DNA of 64,000 nt from Symbiodinium sp. CCMP2592. Its lineage: Eukaryota; Sar; Dinophyceae; Suessiales; Symbiodiniaceae. Made by a program: the position numbers and the translations under genes. The DNA lies in contig CAJNDT010002035.1 in NCBI GenBank assembly GCA_905221615.1, positions 801,501 to 865,500 of the forward strand, written 5' to 3'. Every line of letters begins with the position of its first letter. The first letter of the stretch is position 1. Below are positions 27,393 to 38,548 of the stretch, piece by piece. Below the pieces are notes generated by a model. That model was not told where the DNA came from, ran no database searches, and saw only the letters and a program-made list of their open reading frames with translations.

Positions 27393-27501
27393 CAGGGGCC
27401 TAAATCACTACCGATACTTTTTTTTTTGTTGGGGGGGGGTCCATATTGTAGTTATAGTATAGTGGGCCCCAACAGCCCATTCTAATTATTCAGGCCCCTA
27501 T
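27393..27501. mobile_element. MITE family A copy
   Basis: AGGGGCCTAAATCACTACCG to CATTCTAATTATTCAGGCCC, with an expanded T run then GTTGGGGGGGGGTCC. Confidence 0.87.
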
Positions 27502-27525
27502 ATTACTTCCTGTTGCCCAGGCCTT

Positions 27526-27614
27526 CCAATATCCCTTAGTCAAGGAACATACCTTAAATCATAATAGGATCCCAAATGTGACTTGAGGCATATTCCTTAG
27601 TTGAGGGATATTGG
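27526..27614. mobile_element. Palindromic element CCAATATCCCTTAGTCAAGG
   Basis: CCAATATCCCTTAGTCAAGG AACATACC at the left is mirrored by GGCATATTCCTTAGTTGAGG GATATTGG. 89 bp, centre ATAATAGGATCCCAAATG. Single copy noticed. Confidence 0.8.
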
Positions 27615-27789
27615 TAACAATTATTGGCAGGTCTGGGTTGCATAACACCGCAGTGTGCCACTTGTGTGACACGGCATAGTCGCATTTGCGAGCGGTATTG
27701 GATACAGGGCTGCTAGTCTTGCTGAATCCGCGAGTTACGCTCCCGGCGGCTTCGAGTTGAGAGGGCGGATTGTCAGGTTCATAGGAGGC

Positions 27790-27904
27790 CAAAAGGGGTT
27801 TTAGCCTATGGGGGTTTAGTAGGGATTAGGGTTCCCATAATAGGGTTCATATTCAGGAATCCCTACCCCAAGAATCTTAAACCCCCCTTTTGGCATCCCA
27901 TCAC
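27790..27904. mobile_element. MITE family L copy
   Basis: CAAAAGGGGTTTTAGCCTAT, TAGTAGGGATTAGGGTTCCC, ATAATAGGGTTCATATTCAG and CCCCCTTTTGGCATCCCATC. Confidence 0.82.
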
Positions 27905-27965
27905 AGGTTCAGGGAATCCTTTCGCAGCGCAAGTTCTAGATCCGGAGCATGCCTGCACATCCAAG

Positions 27966-28046
27966 GCAAAGAGGATGGCGTTAATTACAAGAACACCAAG
28001 TATTCGAGTGGCTACTGGCTGCCTGGCGCACACAACCACCTCAAGC
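27966..28046 (+). CDS. Probable exon (NYKNTKYSSGYWLPGAHNH)
   Basis: Encodes KEDGVNYKNTKYSSGYWLPG then AHNHLKP, entered as G|GC. Acceptor catccaag|GC. The frame meets TAA at 28054; a GC donor (CTAG|GCAGTA) lies just before. GYW recurs as in the exon at 24484. Exon-like text, family not recognised. Confidence 0.5.
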
Positions 28047-28129
28047 CTAGGCAGTAAACCCTTAAGCCGAAAGCCTAAGCCCTCAACCCGGAACCGTAAA
28101 GCCTACACCGTGAATATGCTGTTAAGGAA

Positions 28130-28190
28130 CTTGAAATAAGTTACTGTAATTAGTCAGGAAATCCTATTTTATATACTAACACATTCCCAA
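28130..28190. mobile_element. MITE family J, left half
   Basis: TGTTAAGGAACTTGAAATAA then GTTACTGTAATTAG resembles the left arm; the right arm is missing. Confidence 0.55.
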
Positions 28191-28289
28191 AAACTAACTC
28201 AAGTCCCTAAACGCTACACCCTTAACGGAACCCTTACACATCCCTTCAAGTTACCTTTCAGATCCACATTGTGGTAACTCAAACTACTA

Positions 28290-28340
28290 TAGGGGCCTTA
28301 AATCATTACCTATACTACTGTGGGGGTTCCTTCTTAGAAA
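28290..28340. mobile_element. MITE family A, left half
   Basis: AGGGGCCTTAAATCATTACC then TATACTACTGTGGGGGTTCC, broken off into AAACCCT repeats at 28330. Confidence 0.7.
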
Positions 28341-28399
28341 CCCTAAACCCTAAACCCTAAACCTTCTTATACTTCTTGTACAAAATTCCCGAAGCTAAG

Positions 28400-29300
28400 T
28401 CCTCTCTGCCCTGGTCCAAGGCACGGGGACCACCTACACCGTACTTCTCAAAGGATCCTTTGTACCTAGATTTTAGAATGTAGGGTTCTACCTTAGGAAT
28501 TACGATTGTTCTTTAGGTATATTTGGAATTACGATTATGATTCAGGGAAGAATCCCGCATAGCAGTATGTAGGACCCTTTGGGTTTGGGTTTATTCAGCT
28601 TGCTTGGGGTGCGGCTTTTTGAGCACCTTAAATAAGGAGGTTGTTTTTTTAGGTGCTTTTTTTGTGCTGTGAATTTTGCGAGTTTTTCTCGGCGTTGGTT
28701 TATTTAGATGTTTTTGCCCACATCACCGTGGGGTTCTTGTTTGTCTTTTTCCCTCCACATCACGGGGGGATTCTTGTTTTTCTTTCTGGGCTATCCCGCC
28801 CACGCCCATGTATCCACCGCCCCCCGCTCCGCCACCCCGCCATCATCACTCACTGCATCGCCAACCGCACCATCATTCGCGGGTAGCTGGCCCTAAACCC
28901 TCGGGGGCGCGGCTTCTAGGATAAAGGGGCTATTATTCTCCGTACTTTGGGGGCTCCAGGAACAGAACCCTCATAGTATAGGGTTTCTGCTTAGGGGTTT
29001 AGGTCTAGGGCCGGAGGACTACTTTGCGGCGGGCTTGGGGGGGGTATGGAGGCCCTTCATGGAGGGGCGGTGGGGGTACACGGAGGCTCATCCTAAAAAA
29101 TCACGAAATAGCTCAAGTCTAAGAATTGTTTTACAAAACGCCTTTCTGGGTCTCTTAACTCATATTTTCGCTGATCCTAAAGTGAGTGAGAAATCAGATA
29201 TTCCTCAGGCCATGTATGTCAAGTAAATCGAGCACGATGTTTTCTCAATCCCCAAGGTTTAACAGGCATGTATGCTCGTTATGGCTCGCTGAGTTTCGAC
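28400..29300. other. Intergenic or intron stretch, no gene recognised
   Basis: T-rich and CCACC-rich sequence (28630-28890), with three overlapping frames containing no motif. A frame at 29035-29226 has no splice context. Confidence 0.4.
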
Positions 29301-29302
29301 TA

Positions 29303-29345
29303 AACCCTAAACCCTAAACCCTAAACCCTAAACCCTAAACCTTAT
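29303..29345. repeat. AAACCCT array (5-6 exact units)
   Basis: Exact AAACCCTAAACCCT run, reading as C-rich on +. Confidence 0.9.
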
Positions 29346-29463
29346 TCCAGTTACTAAGACCCCAAACCCCGAAGTCCTAAAGTCCTAAACCCTACGCCCC
29401 GAACCACAAGCCCTAAAGCCCTAAATCCTACATTCGCCATTCACCCAGAGGGTCCATATACAC

Positions 29464-29535
29464 CACCATTATGGGATTAGGTCCTAGAAGACCATTCCTA
29501 TTATGTTTTTGGGAACCTAATTCCATAATTGTAGT
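29464..29535. mobile_element. MITE family G copy, complete
   Basis: CACCATTATGGGATTAGGTC to ACCTAATTCCATAATTGTAG TG; short centre around CCTATTATGTTTTTGGG. Confidence 0.8.
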
Positions 29536-29537
29536 GC

Positions 29538-29660
29538 ATACTTGGAGGATCATGGGACTTAGTAAGTAAGGTTATAAGTACCTTAATTGGGGTTATGAGA
29601 TATAAGTATAGCTACCCTAATTATAACCCTAGTTACTCAGTCCCATGATCCTTTAAGTAG
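29538..29660. mobile_element. MITE family D copy
   Basis: ATACTTGGAGGATCATGGGA to CAGTCCCATGATCCTTTAAG TAG. An extra right end lies at 29735-29766. Confidence 0.87.
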
Positions 29661-30139
29661 ACCCTAAACCCTAAACCCTATAGATCCCTTTAAGGAACCC
29701 CTTATAGATCCCTGTAAGGAGCCCTGTTAAGGAACCCTAGTTACTAAGTCCCATGATCCTTTAAGTATGGACCCTCTGGGTCAGGAGTCAAATTATCCCG
29801 GAAGCCCAAGGGCTCCCCCACGACAGCACTCTAAAGCTCTAAGCAAGTTCATCTCCGACTCCTACACCCATGGCATATCGTCCCAAGTACTTAATTATAA
29901 AACCATCATATGACCTAAACCCCCCCAAAAGTAGGTAAAACAATGGCCCAAGACCTACAAAGGGGCATTGTTGCTGCATGCTTGTGGGGTCCAGTTAGTA
30001 TAGAACCCTCCTAGTATAGAACCCTCATAGATACAACCCTCATAGTATAGAACCCTCATCTTTTAGCACTGCTCGTCTGAAGCCAAGGTTCATCTTCAAC
30101 GCGAAGGGAAAACGTGTGGCCAAACAACGATGTTCCTCT

Positions 30140-30260
30140 CGGCACGTGTGGCAATATCTTCCTTCAGGCGTGTTTAGGGTTTTAGGGCCGTTTAGGGTTT
30201 AGGGTTTGGGGTTTCAGGCGTGTTTAGGGTTTAGGGGTCGTTTAGGGTTTAGTGTGGGGT
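30140..30260. repeat. TTTAGGGTTTAGGG with GGCGTGTTTAGGG units
   Basis: Two copies of TTCAGGCGTGTTTAGGGTTT, at about 30164 and 30212, within telomere-like monomers. Confidence 0.7.
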
Positions 30261-30548
30261 TCGCTGCCCCCAAAACCGTACATTCCAAGTACTGTATGGC
30301 CCCGTTATCACAGAATCCTTCATTTAAGCAACCGTTACAAACTTATCACGATAGTTCTTAGAGTTAGGGTCCCCTTCAAGGGTCCTTTTTGCAAGGGTGC
30401 CCTACTGTTTTGGGGACCGAAAAGAGGACCCAACTTTGGAGAACTCCCCACAAAGCCCTGTGGCACTGTGGTATCTTCCTGCAGGCCCGACCCAACCTGG
30501 GAAGTTCTTGGGGTCGTCTTCAGCTTCGAGAGGGTTCTACTCTGTAAG

Positions 30549-30650
30549 GTAAAAGCCAGAAAGTATGATCATCCTAACCCTTCTATGGTAAATTATAGGG
30601 TATCCTACCATGAAACCATATTCCAACTTTCTAGAGTTCCCTGTAAACTT
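30549..30650. mobile_element. MITE family M copy, diverged
   Basis: TAAAAGCCAGAAAGTATGAT to ATTCCAACTTTCTAGAGTTC. Confidence 0.6.
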
Positions 30651-30689
30651 TGGGGCTTGGGGCTTGCTATAGACTTCTATTCTGTATTA

Positions 30690-30762
30690 CAGAAGCCTCA
30701 ATAATCACCAATGTTACTCCTTAGTAAAGGAACCAGAACCATATTCTAATCATTTAGGCGCC
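30690..30762. mobile_element. MITE family A, diverged
   Basis: AGAAGCCTCAATAATCACCA to CATATTCTAATCATTTAGGC. Confidence 0.7.
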
Positions 30763-30903
30763 GGCACTCTGGTTCGTCACGGTTCGTTCTCGGTTGGTTT
30801 AGAGCTGACACTCCTGGCAGAAATTTATTAGCAAGGGCTTCAGGGTTCCAAGGGTTTCTCTGTCGCTGATCTATGGAGGTGTTTGGGTTTTTGCAGCCTA
30901 ATA

Positions 30904-31003
30904 CAGGGGGCCTGAATAGTTTGAATAGGGTTTGAGAGTGTATCATACTATAATATGATAACAGAGCCACCAAAATAGTATAGGTAGTTGTTAAGGCCCC
31001 TAT
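30904..31003. mobile_element. MITE family A copy
   Basis: CAGGGGGCCTGAATAGTTTG to GTATAGGTAGTTGTTAAGGC CCC; orientation opposite to the copy at 15202. Confidence 0.82.
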
Positions 31004-31089
31004 ATCATGCTGACATCCTCACAGAAAGAGCACTCACTTCACCCAACCTGCTCCGATCACCTAGGACCGTAAAGGGGTGCGGACCAGAT

Positions 31090-31210
31090 CGGTAGACTGT
31101 TCAAAACCCTAAACCCTAAAGGCCCTGAAGGATTTGGCTTTGAAGCTTTTGGGGCGGTCGGTATGCAACCCTAAACCCTAAACCCAAACCCTAAACCCTA
31201 AACCCTCAAA
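31090..31210. repeat. AAACCCT units
   Basis: Several exact AAACCCTAAACCCT groups with interruptions. Confidence 0.8.
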
Positions 31211-31333
31211 AAGCACTCACGAGAGCAAGTTGCGGGTGGAGCTTCAGATTCAGGACTTATAAGGCATGAGCTTTGAGCATTCCTTAAAACGCCTTAAACT
31301 TAGGCCATCTCTGGTGGCTCTTTTTGGCTGCAG

Positions 31334-31412
31334 GTGATGGCCCGTACACCGTCTACATCACCTGTGCGGCCGGGAACGGGAAACGCTTCAGCGTGCCAGC
31401 CGACGGCATTCG
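31334..31412 (+). CDS. Probable exon (GPYTVYITCAAGNGKRFSV)
   Basis: Acceptor gctctttttggctgcag|GT has the best polypyrimidine tract seen here. The text reads DGPYTVYITCAAGNGKRFSV then PADGIR, entered as G|GT. 'GpY.v........g.rF.v' is the pattern of the closing strands of a calpain C2-like domain ('G.Y.v.pst...g..F.l.v'), so it may be the C-terminal part of the calpain-like gene; this link is inference. Donor ATTCG|GTTTGT. Confidence 0.6.
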
Positions 31413-31572
31413 GTTTGTTTTGGGTTCGGTGCTGGTGCTTAGGTTTAAGCTCTAGGGCGTAGGGTTTCAGGTTAGGCTTTGTAGGGTTTGATAACTTGCC
31501 TAAACCCCTAGACCCGGATCTTTCGATGCACCATGAGCTCCTCGATCGGGATCTATACAGCCACACCCAACA

Positions 31573-31688
31573 AAACACAAAAGCCTGAATGATTGGTAGT
31601 CTCGTAGGGTGCTCTATTATCATTATAGTATAATATTTGATATACCCCGAAACCTTTTCTAGTGCCAACATGATCAAGGCCACCTATA
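31573..31688. mobile_element. MITE family A, diverged
   Basis: AAAGCCTGAATGATTGGTAG, ATTATAGTATAATATTTG and ACATGATCAAGGCCACC. Confidence 0.6.
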
Positions 31689-32071
31689 TAGCATCCTCCA
31701 CATCTTGAACCGTATTAATAGACCCTGAAGGAAGACCCCCTGCCTCTCCCTGTGCAGTCTTGCTGGCACAATGGGCAGGGACTGACATGCGGTGTATTCA
31801 GCCGGGATTGCGAATGAGAGTATGCCTTCTTTTCGGCAACGGTGGAAGCGGTAAGAGAGGTTTGTTTCAATGTACGGTGTTAGTATGGGGATGGTTCTTG
31901 TATTGCTTGCAGACCCTAGACCCTTAAACCCAAACCAAAACCCAACACCCAAAACCCCAAGCCCCATGTCTCACAGGGTTTCGTTGAGTGTACAACATTC
32001 GCAGATTAGATTTGCAGTTTATGTTCTGAAGACGGAGGCCGACACGGGCTTGAACAAACAGTGCTAGCCCC

Positions 32072-32206
32072 TACTTGGAGGATTTGGGGACTTCGTAAGC
32101 TAGGTTATGTAGATTACTTGGGGTTATAGGTAGTTGTAGTTCTAGTTGTTGTAGTTGATTATCGTATTTATAACCCCAGCTACTAAGTCCCACGATCCTT
32201 GTCGTA
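32072..32206. mobile_element. MITE family D copy, diverged
   Basis: CTACTTGGAGGATTTGGGGA to GCTACTAAGTCCCACGATCC; an expanded GTTGTAGTT centre. Confidence 0.7.
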
Positions 32207-32519
32207 GAGTTCCTTCGTATTAGAGTTCAGGGTTTAACCAACGTCTGAACACAGCGAATTGCACTTCAGAGGCTCTGTAGATGGTCGAGGGCTTATAACG
32301 CCGAAGAGCTACACCTTAATGGGTTTAGGGTTTGGGGTTTAGGCTTAAGCCCTGCTTCGGGCTTTGCCCTTTCCGCTGTTGTTTTGAATTGAACCTCGGA
32401 GTCGTAGCACTGGAACACTTCCTTTCGCCCGCCTCTCTACCCTCCCGCAGCGCAGTGGACAAATGACACAAAGCGACGGACAGGAACGACAAAGTTGAAT
32501 GTTGATTTGCAATCATAGA

Positions 32520-32660
32520 AGTCCAAACCCCCTATAAATCCCCTAACCCCCCCAAGCCCTAAACCCCCTAAAACCCCCTAATTACCCCCTAATTACCCCC
32601 TAAACCCCCCAAAACGCCCCAAAACCCCCCAAAACCACCCAAAACCCCCAAACAACCCTG
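32520..32660. repeat. CCCCCTAATTACCCCCTAA / CCCCAAAAC units
   Basis: C-rich monomers derived from AAACCCC; a duplicated TAATTACCCCC. Confidence 0.75.
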
Positions 32661-32982
32661 AAGTCCAGGCAGGGCTTCGCGCCTCATGGCTCTATGCACC
32701 TGAATGGGCAAGAGTGCTCCTACTCGGAGTTTCTGGACAAATGCGGATGAACGCCCTGGCCTTCTGAAGACAGGGGACCCTACATAGTAGGAGCCTTCTT
32801 ATTAGGAGCCTTCTGAAGAATCCCTAAACCCTACACCCTAAACCCTAAACCCTATAAGGACCCCAAAATAAGGTGCCCTTTTTAGTTTTCGGGATTCACG
32901 GTGACTGAAGGTTGACCCCAGGGTTTCTGGGACGGCTATGCGCTGTCTTCCACGCCCGCACGTTTTCGGCGGTGTGTCTGAG

Positions 32983-33022
32983 GATTATCTCGACGGCTAC
33001 GGCTGGTGGACATGGGGCTCTG
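32983..33022 (+). CDS. Possible exon (DYLDGYGWWTWGSG)
   Basis: A 40-nt segment between acceptor gtctgag|GAT and donor TCTG|GTACTT, encoding DYLDGYGWWTWGS plus one base. Aromatic-rich and exon-like; no family called. Confidence 0.4.
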
Positions 33023-33139
33023 GTACTTTGTGACTCTCGAACATATATCCACTGCTAAGCAGCCATTATGTCTCCTTTTTTGAACAGCATCGCCACTACT
33101 ACTGCCATCGGTTTGCTACTCTTCCGGCTACTTCTACGT

Positions 33140-33470
33140 CTTGGACGGTGCTGCTACCGGTATTGCAGAAGCCACCGCAACTGCTGCTGCTGCCCGCTTT
33201 GCTACTGCTACTGCTGCAGGTATCACTGCTGGTGATCTTATTCAAACTGCACTTCCTCCTGCTGGTTCTGCTTCTACTACAGCTGCTACTGCCACTATTA
33301 CTGAACCGATTTCTACTCATACTACTACTGCTAGTACTCGTTCTACTCCTACGTCTACTATTACTGCTACTCCTGCTCCTAAGCCCACGAATACTACGGC
33401 GGCGAGGACGACGACGACGACTACTACTACCTCTACTACAAGCCACCCCCCCTCCTACCAACCACTTGGC
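33140..33470 (+). repeat. NCT-type triplet tract with Thr/Ala/Pro/Ser frame
   Basis: One + frame reads AEATATAAAARFATATAAG and ASTTAATATITEPISTHTTT, less regular than the other tracts and with more third-position variation. It might be a mucin-like coding stretch, but equivalent tracts at 5500 and 8885 are intronic, so simple repeat is preferred. The following 33530-33750 has an open frame (LTVTAGEVAEAQAPKRRQQL) ending in TAA. Confidence 0.6.
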
Positions 33471-33749
33471 GTCTTGGCCCACCATCATCATCGTCGTCAA
33501 CGAAAATGACAGTCGCAGAAGGCTCACGCCCCCTATTTGTGACAAGTGCAGAAGTTGCCGACCTGCCTTAACTGTCACAGCCGGTGAAGTTGCAGAGGCT
33601 CAGGCCCCAAAACGGCGACAGCAACTGGAGCTGCAAACTCGACGGCGAAGAAACTGCCAAACCACAGGTGCTCAGATAGTAGGTGTTGCCAAGAAGGTTG
33701 AAACACGCCTAAAAGCTGAAGCGCAACTGCAGCGCAACATCTTCTAAAC

Positions 33750-34340
33750 ATCAAAGACAAAGATGCCAGCGTGGGAGGGCCTCGCCAACACCCCTAAAGC
33801 CCAGACCTCGGCGTAGGAGGGTTTGCTTGTGAAGTGGTGTGTGGTGTTCGAGGCTCGCTGTACGTCATCATGCCCCCCACCCAATCCCTCCCCTAGGAGG
33901 CAGCAACGGTGCTGAGGTGGTTAGCAATGGACTACGACATAACGAAAGAACTTGTAACGCCGAGTAACAGACAGCCTCCCCCCAACCAATTTCGAGTTTT
34001 CGCCGAAAGCCTTCCCAAAGCCCAATGTCGAGTTCGCATAGTCCAGAGGTAGGTTTGGTGACTGTATAAGATGGTCGGACATCACAGAAGTATTGTAAAT
34101 ACCGAGTGTAACGGCTCTTTCGGAGATGTTGTTCGGGGTGTCTGCGTAACAATGTCGTCATCATCCCCCCTTCCCCACACCCCTCCACCCCAAAAAAACA
34201 AGTCCAGAATCGGAAGCTCGAGTTTGCAAACTCCCAGTCGATCTTGACGCTTGAGAAGATGTTCCTATATGACTTTCTGCTGTAAATACCGAGTAAAGCG
34301 GATGTGTTCGAGAAGAGTATGTAAGAGGGGTGGTTGGTAA
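33750..34340. other. Unique stretch without recognised feature
   Basis: Includes similar sequences TCGGACATCACAGAAGTATTGT AAATACCGAGTG (34076) and CTGCTGTAAATACCGAGTAA (34277), a short dispersed duplication. No gene seen. Confidence 0.4.
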
Positions 34341-34354
34341 ATGGGGGGCGCGCG

Positions 34355-34357
<3 letters not shown>

Positions 34358-34443
<86 letters not shown>

Positions 34444-34452
34444 ACATTACTA

Positions 34453-34484
<32 letters not shown>

Positions 34485-34498
34485 CCTACTACTACAGA

Positions 34499-34572
<74 letters not shown>

Positions 34573-34596
34573 TCACTACTACTACTACTACTACTG

Positions 34597-34632
<36 letters not shown>

Positions 34633-34717
34633 CTGCCACTGCTACTAACTACTACGACAACAACAGCTACAACTACTACTGCTACTACTACTGCTACTAC
34701 TACTACTACTCCTCCTG

Positions 34718-34758
<41 letters not shown>

Positions 34759-34790
34759 GCTACGACTGCGACTACGACTACAACTACGGC
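34358..34790. repeat. (ACT)n microsatellite, about 430 bp
   Basis: Nearly pure ACT with sparse CCT, GCT, ATT and GAT substitutions, then a phase shift near 34635 with TAC and TGC triplets. All long frames across it (poly-Thr, poly-Leu, poly-Val) are artefacts. Confidence 0.95.
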
Positions 34791-34799
34791 TGATGGCTA

Positions 34800-36000
34800 C
34801 TTTAAACCCAGATGCTGCAAGCCCATTTCCGAATTCCCGTTGCTGTCGAAACAGAGTTTTGCGTGGGATGGGTGTACGTGCCCGATGATTCCACGCAACC
34901 TCCCCCCTAAGGGGGGGGTGGGAGCTTATCGAGACTCCCCTGTGTGATGGCTAAAATACGTGACCTTTCTCTTGTGCAGGGGTTTTAAGGGCGTGCCGTT
35001 ACGCTGTAATTAGACGTTTCCGGTCGTATCATACTTGTGCTCAGCATGTCATCGCTCTGGATCTGAAATTTATTGGTTCTGCTTGCTCCGGTTGTAGCGG
35101 CGATGGGGCTGGAGGGTCATCACTTGCATGAAGTGGCTTGTAGTTTTCTCACTTGAAGATGTGAATGCCGTAGTGCACATCCCACATCCTAAAATCTCTA
35201 GTGGCTCTAGTGCACTAAAGCTGTAAAACTCCTAGACTTTCGAGAACCCCCAAACTAGACTCTAGAGTCCTCATAGTGTACATCTTTAAACCCTAGGCCC
35301 TAAACCCTAAACCCCCGCAAAGGGTCCTATGTACCGTTATGGGGGATACTTCCCCGTAACATTCTACGATATAAGAGGTACATACGACCCTGGGCCCCTT
35401 AGACCCTAAGACATTGAACAGCTGAGCCCTAAAACCTAGATCCTAGGAGCCATTCCTGAAGGGCTCCATGTGATCGTCATACTGCAAGGCAAGAAGTGAT
35501 CCTTGTATTCCGTAGGGACCCCATGTTATACTCATCGTGCAGCACAGCAACTTGTCTTCGTTTTCCAAAAGGGCTCCATGTTGCTATCATAGTCCAAGAC
35601 CCTATTCGGCCCCGCCCTTACGGGATAAGTCGCAGGCCAGCAAAACCCAAACAAGAAGCTCTCAACCCTATAGATCCTGAACCCTGAACCGCTACTACAC
35701 CGGAACCCACGGTTCAGAAGCTCTGATCCCTATAGCACCCTAAAGCCTAAACTCCAAACCCGACCTGTGGCCCCCCAAACCTCCCTTTTCAGGAGTTATA
35801 TATAGAAACGCTAAGAAGGAACCCTAGAAATGTAGGTTCTTCTGCTTGCAGGTAGTCTTTAAGCCTCAATCTTAAGCCCAAGCGCCAGAACATCCCCGCA
35901 CATGTTTTCAAAGGTGTCTCACCTTTGCGCCAAGCCGCCAAGTCCGAAGAAGGGCCTAGCTGCAAGAACTGGAGAAAAGGGGCGCGGCGGGGTTGGGCGT
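34800..36000. other. No gene recognised
   Basis: Unique-looking DNA, then AAACCCT monomers (35280-35310) and low-complexity filling. A short repeated phrase, AAGGGCTCCATGT with an ATCATA nearby, occurs at 35458 and 35569. Confidence 0.4.
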
Positions 36001-36228
36001 CCAATAATCCGGTTTAAGGTTTAGGGCTTAGGAAGTTTCGGTTTTAGGGTTTAGGAAGAGAAAGATTTACTGGTTAAGCGTTTGGGGTTTAGGGCCTAGG
36101 ATTTGGGGTTGAGGGTTTGGGGTTTAGGGTTTTAGGCCTCAAGATAGTAGCTCGCTGCTGGAGTCTCATGGGATCTTCGGAGGCAACCGATTAGGAGTCA
36201 TGACGGATCTACCTACTCAGGTTTAAGT

Positions 36229-36328
36229 TTTAGGTCTCCATTGTAGGTCTTTTTTGGGTTACTTTACAGGAGCCTAAACACACGATTGGTTAAACCCAAA
36301 GAAGGAACTGCAATGGAGACTGCAGGTA
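36229..36328. mobile_element. MITE family C copy
   Basis: TTAGGTCTCCATTGTAGGTC to GGAACTGCAATGGAGACTGC; centre CACGATTGGTTAAACC. Confidence 0.87.
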
Positions 36329-36370
36329 GGTCCACTGTCATTGCTCACACTTTGACAGCTTTCACCGCGG

Positions 36371-36395
36371 ATGAGCGAGAGAGAGAGAGAGAGAC
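36371..36395. repeat. (GA)n microsatellite
   Basis: GAGCGAGAGAGAGAGAGAGA short tract. Confidence 0.9.
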
Positions 36396-36399
36396 AGAA

Positions 36400-37100
36400 T
36401 GAGTTTGTGTCAAAAGGCCTCTGACCTTCAAAACACGAACCTAAACCCTAAACTCTAAACACGAACCTAAACTCTAAACCGGGTCTGAGAACGAGTCTCT
36501 GTTCCTAACCCGGGCAGCTTCGGCTTTAAAGCTTGGGGTTTTAGGGTTTAGGGTTTTAGAGCGGGTTTAGGGCCCCTAGACTCGCAGACGGCTAGGATTT
36601 TTAAATTTAATTACCAGACCATACAACGATTTTTCAGGCGCCAATTCCATGTTCTCTGCAGCTCTACAGCACGTCAAATTAGCACCCCTCCTCACAAGAT
36701 GCACTCCGAAATCCTGTTCTGACCCGAACTCTACCCCGTAAACCCTAAGCCCTGAATACCCTCCACCCTAAACCCAAACGCAAAACCCCTAAACTCCAAA
36801 ACCCCCTAAATCCAAGAATCCCTACATAATCCCCAAACCCTACCTCCCTGGCGCTTTTCTTCGTGTTGTGGCTCAAGAGAAGTTGCCCTTTGTGGAGCTG
36901 CCTCGCTTTCGCTGACCCCCCGGGCAAGTCCTCTGCATGGGCCTTAGCTCAACCCGGAAAACCCTCCTTTTTAAGGACTTGTACAAGGAAATCATAATAA
37001 GAAACCCTAAAAAGGTACACTGGTAGTACAGTAGCGGACAAGGCACATTTGGTAAAGTATGAATTGTACAAGCTGCACGATCTCAGCAGCGAATAATGAT
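36400..37100. other. Degenerate telomere-like filling, no gene
   Basis: AAACCCTAAACTCTAAAC and related monomers; otherwise nothing recognised. Confidence 0.45.
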
Positions 37101-37205
37101 ACTGCTCTCCTTTCCCTCCTCTTTTGCAAGCCGAAGCTTTCGCAAGCTAGGGCATGGCTCCTAAAGCTACGCTATTCCAATCAAAGACTCTGCTCCTACA
37201 GCTGT

Positions 37206-37362
37206 CCTTTTGAATCCAAAGCTTTCCCAATGAAGGGCTTGGCTTCTAAACCTTGCTGTCCTGTTGAATCCAAAGCTTTCCCAATGAAGAGCTTGTGAAG
37301 CTTGCTGCCTCTTTGAATCCAAAGCTTTCCCAACGAAGTGCTTGGCTTCTAAAGCTTGCTAT
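37206..37362. repeat. Tandem repeat, about 54-bp unit x3
   Basis: Units begin CCTTTTGAATCCAAAGCTTT, continue CCCAATGAAGGGCTTGG and end with GCTTGCTGT; lengths 54, 48 and 55 bp. A more drifted unit precedes (37110-37205). The sequence that follows the last unit (TTTAAAGGCACCACCACA) recurs at 37600. Confidence 0.85.
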
Positions 37363-37621
37363 CCTTTTCCATGCAATTTAAAGGCACCACCACACGGCCC
37401 GCCCCGGTGGGAGTTTATAATTGAGGGGGGGTTATAATTCATAAGAACGGCTTTTGTTAGCACTCCATCAGGATGGATTGATTCTTGGCTCCGGGAATAA
37501 GGAGTTTTACTAAGGACAGCATGGTTTCTGAAGCTCTCTAAATCTGCGGTTTCGGAGTCCCGTGGCCTTGGACGGAAAGCTTGCTGTCCTCTTCCTGGCC
37601 TTTAAAGGCACCACCACATGT

Positions 37622-37751
37622 AGTAGCTGCAGTTTCTCTCTCTCTCTCTCTCTCTGCAAACCTGAAGCGATCCTAGTAGCTGCAGTTTCTCTCTCTCTGC
37701 ACACCTGAAGTGGTCCTAGTAGCTGCAGTTTCTCTCTCTCTCTCTCTCTGC
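37622..37751. repeat. Tandem repeat AGTAGCTGCAGTTTCTCTCT x3 with (CT)n
   Basis: Three units starting AGTAGCTGCAG at 37622, 37674 and 37719, each with a variable (TC)n run and CCTGAAG..GTCCT. Confidence 0.88.
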
Positions 37752-37799
37752 CACAAGACAAACAACACAAGGTAAGAAGTAGCTAATATTTTTTCGGTT

Positions 37800-38440
37800 C
37801 CCGGCTGGGGGTTCGTAATTGAGGGGGGGTTTATAATTGAGTTCCGGGGGTGGGGTTTTGTAGTGAGGGGGGGGATTATAAATGTGAAGTCAACATTAGA
37901 CATCTCCTGCATATGTATCTAAACTGTACTGGATTCGTGGACATTTGCGATTTCGGCCGTTTTCAATTCCCACGAAGAAATGGCAAATGCCGACGAAGTT
38001 CGTAGGCATTTAGGATATATTAGTTAAACTTGCGGTTTCTTCGTGGGCATGTGTCATCTCCTCATTCCAGGGGCTTGGGGCTTAGGGTTTAAGGCCCACC
38101 GGGTGTTGGGGTTTAGGGTTTAGGGCCGACCGGTTTTGGGGCTTAGGATTTAGGGCCTACTAGGCTCAGGGTTTATTGTCTAGGGTTTTGGGGTGGCAGC
38201 TGGGCACAGGGTTTAGGGTTTAGACTCTATGGTTTTGGGGCTTAGTGTTTGGGGCCTAGGGCTACGCACATATTTTGATCGTCCTCCCGATAAGCAAGGC
38301 ATGCCCTAACTGTTGGATGCTCAAGTGAAACGACTCTATTGAATAGGGACATGTTTTGAAATTTTGAGCATCCCGAAACACGCAAAGCACATTGTTGTCG
38401 TCCCACACCCCAGTAAGCGAAACACTTCTATCACCACAGC
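37800..38440. other. No gene recognised
   Basis: GAGGGGGGGTTATAAT phrases repeated at 37425, 37815 and 37870, then TTTAGGG-like filling with GGTTTTGGGGCTTAGG. Confidence 0.5.
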
Positions 38441-38441
38441 A

Positions 38442-38548
38442 CATGGGTAGTTGTCAAAATTAGGGTCTTTGTTGGGTCCTTATTATAATACGGCACCTAA
38501 TATTTAGGATACCCCAAAAGGGACAGTATTTTGACAACTACCCACATG
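38442..38548. mobile_element. MITE family H copy, good arms
   Basis: CATGGGTAGTTGTCAAAATT to TATTTTGACAACTACCCACA TG; GTCCTTATTATAATACGGCA in the centre. Confidence 0.9.

Noticed and set aside
34265..34947. Poly-Thr, poly-Leu and poly-Val frames on both strands
   Set aside because: All are readings of the (ACT)n microsatellite.
37510..37912. Minus-strand frames with repeated RERE
   Set aside because: Readings of the (CT)n runs in the 37622-37751 tandem repeat.
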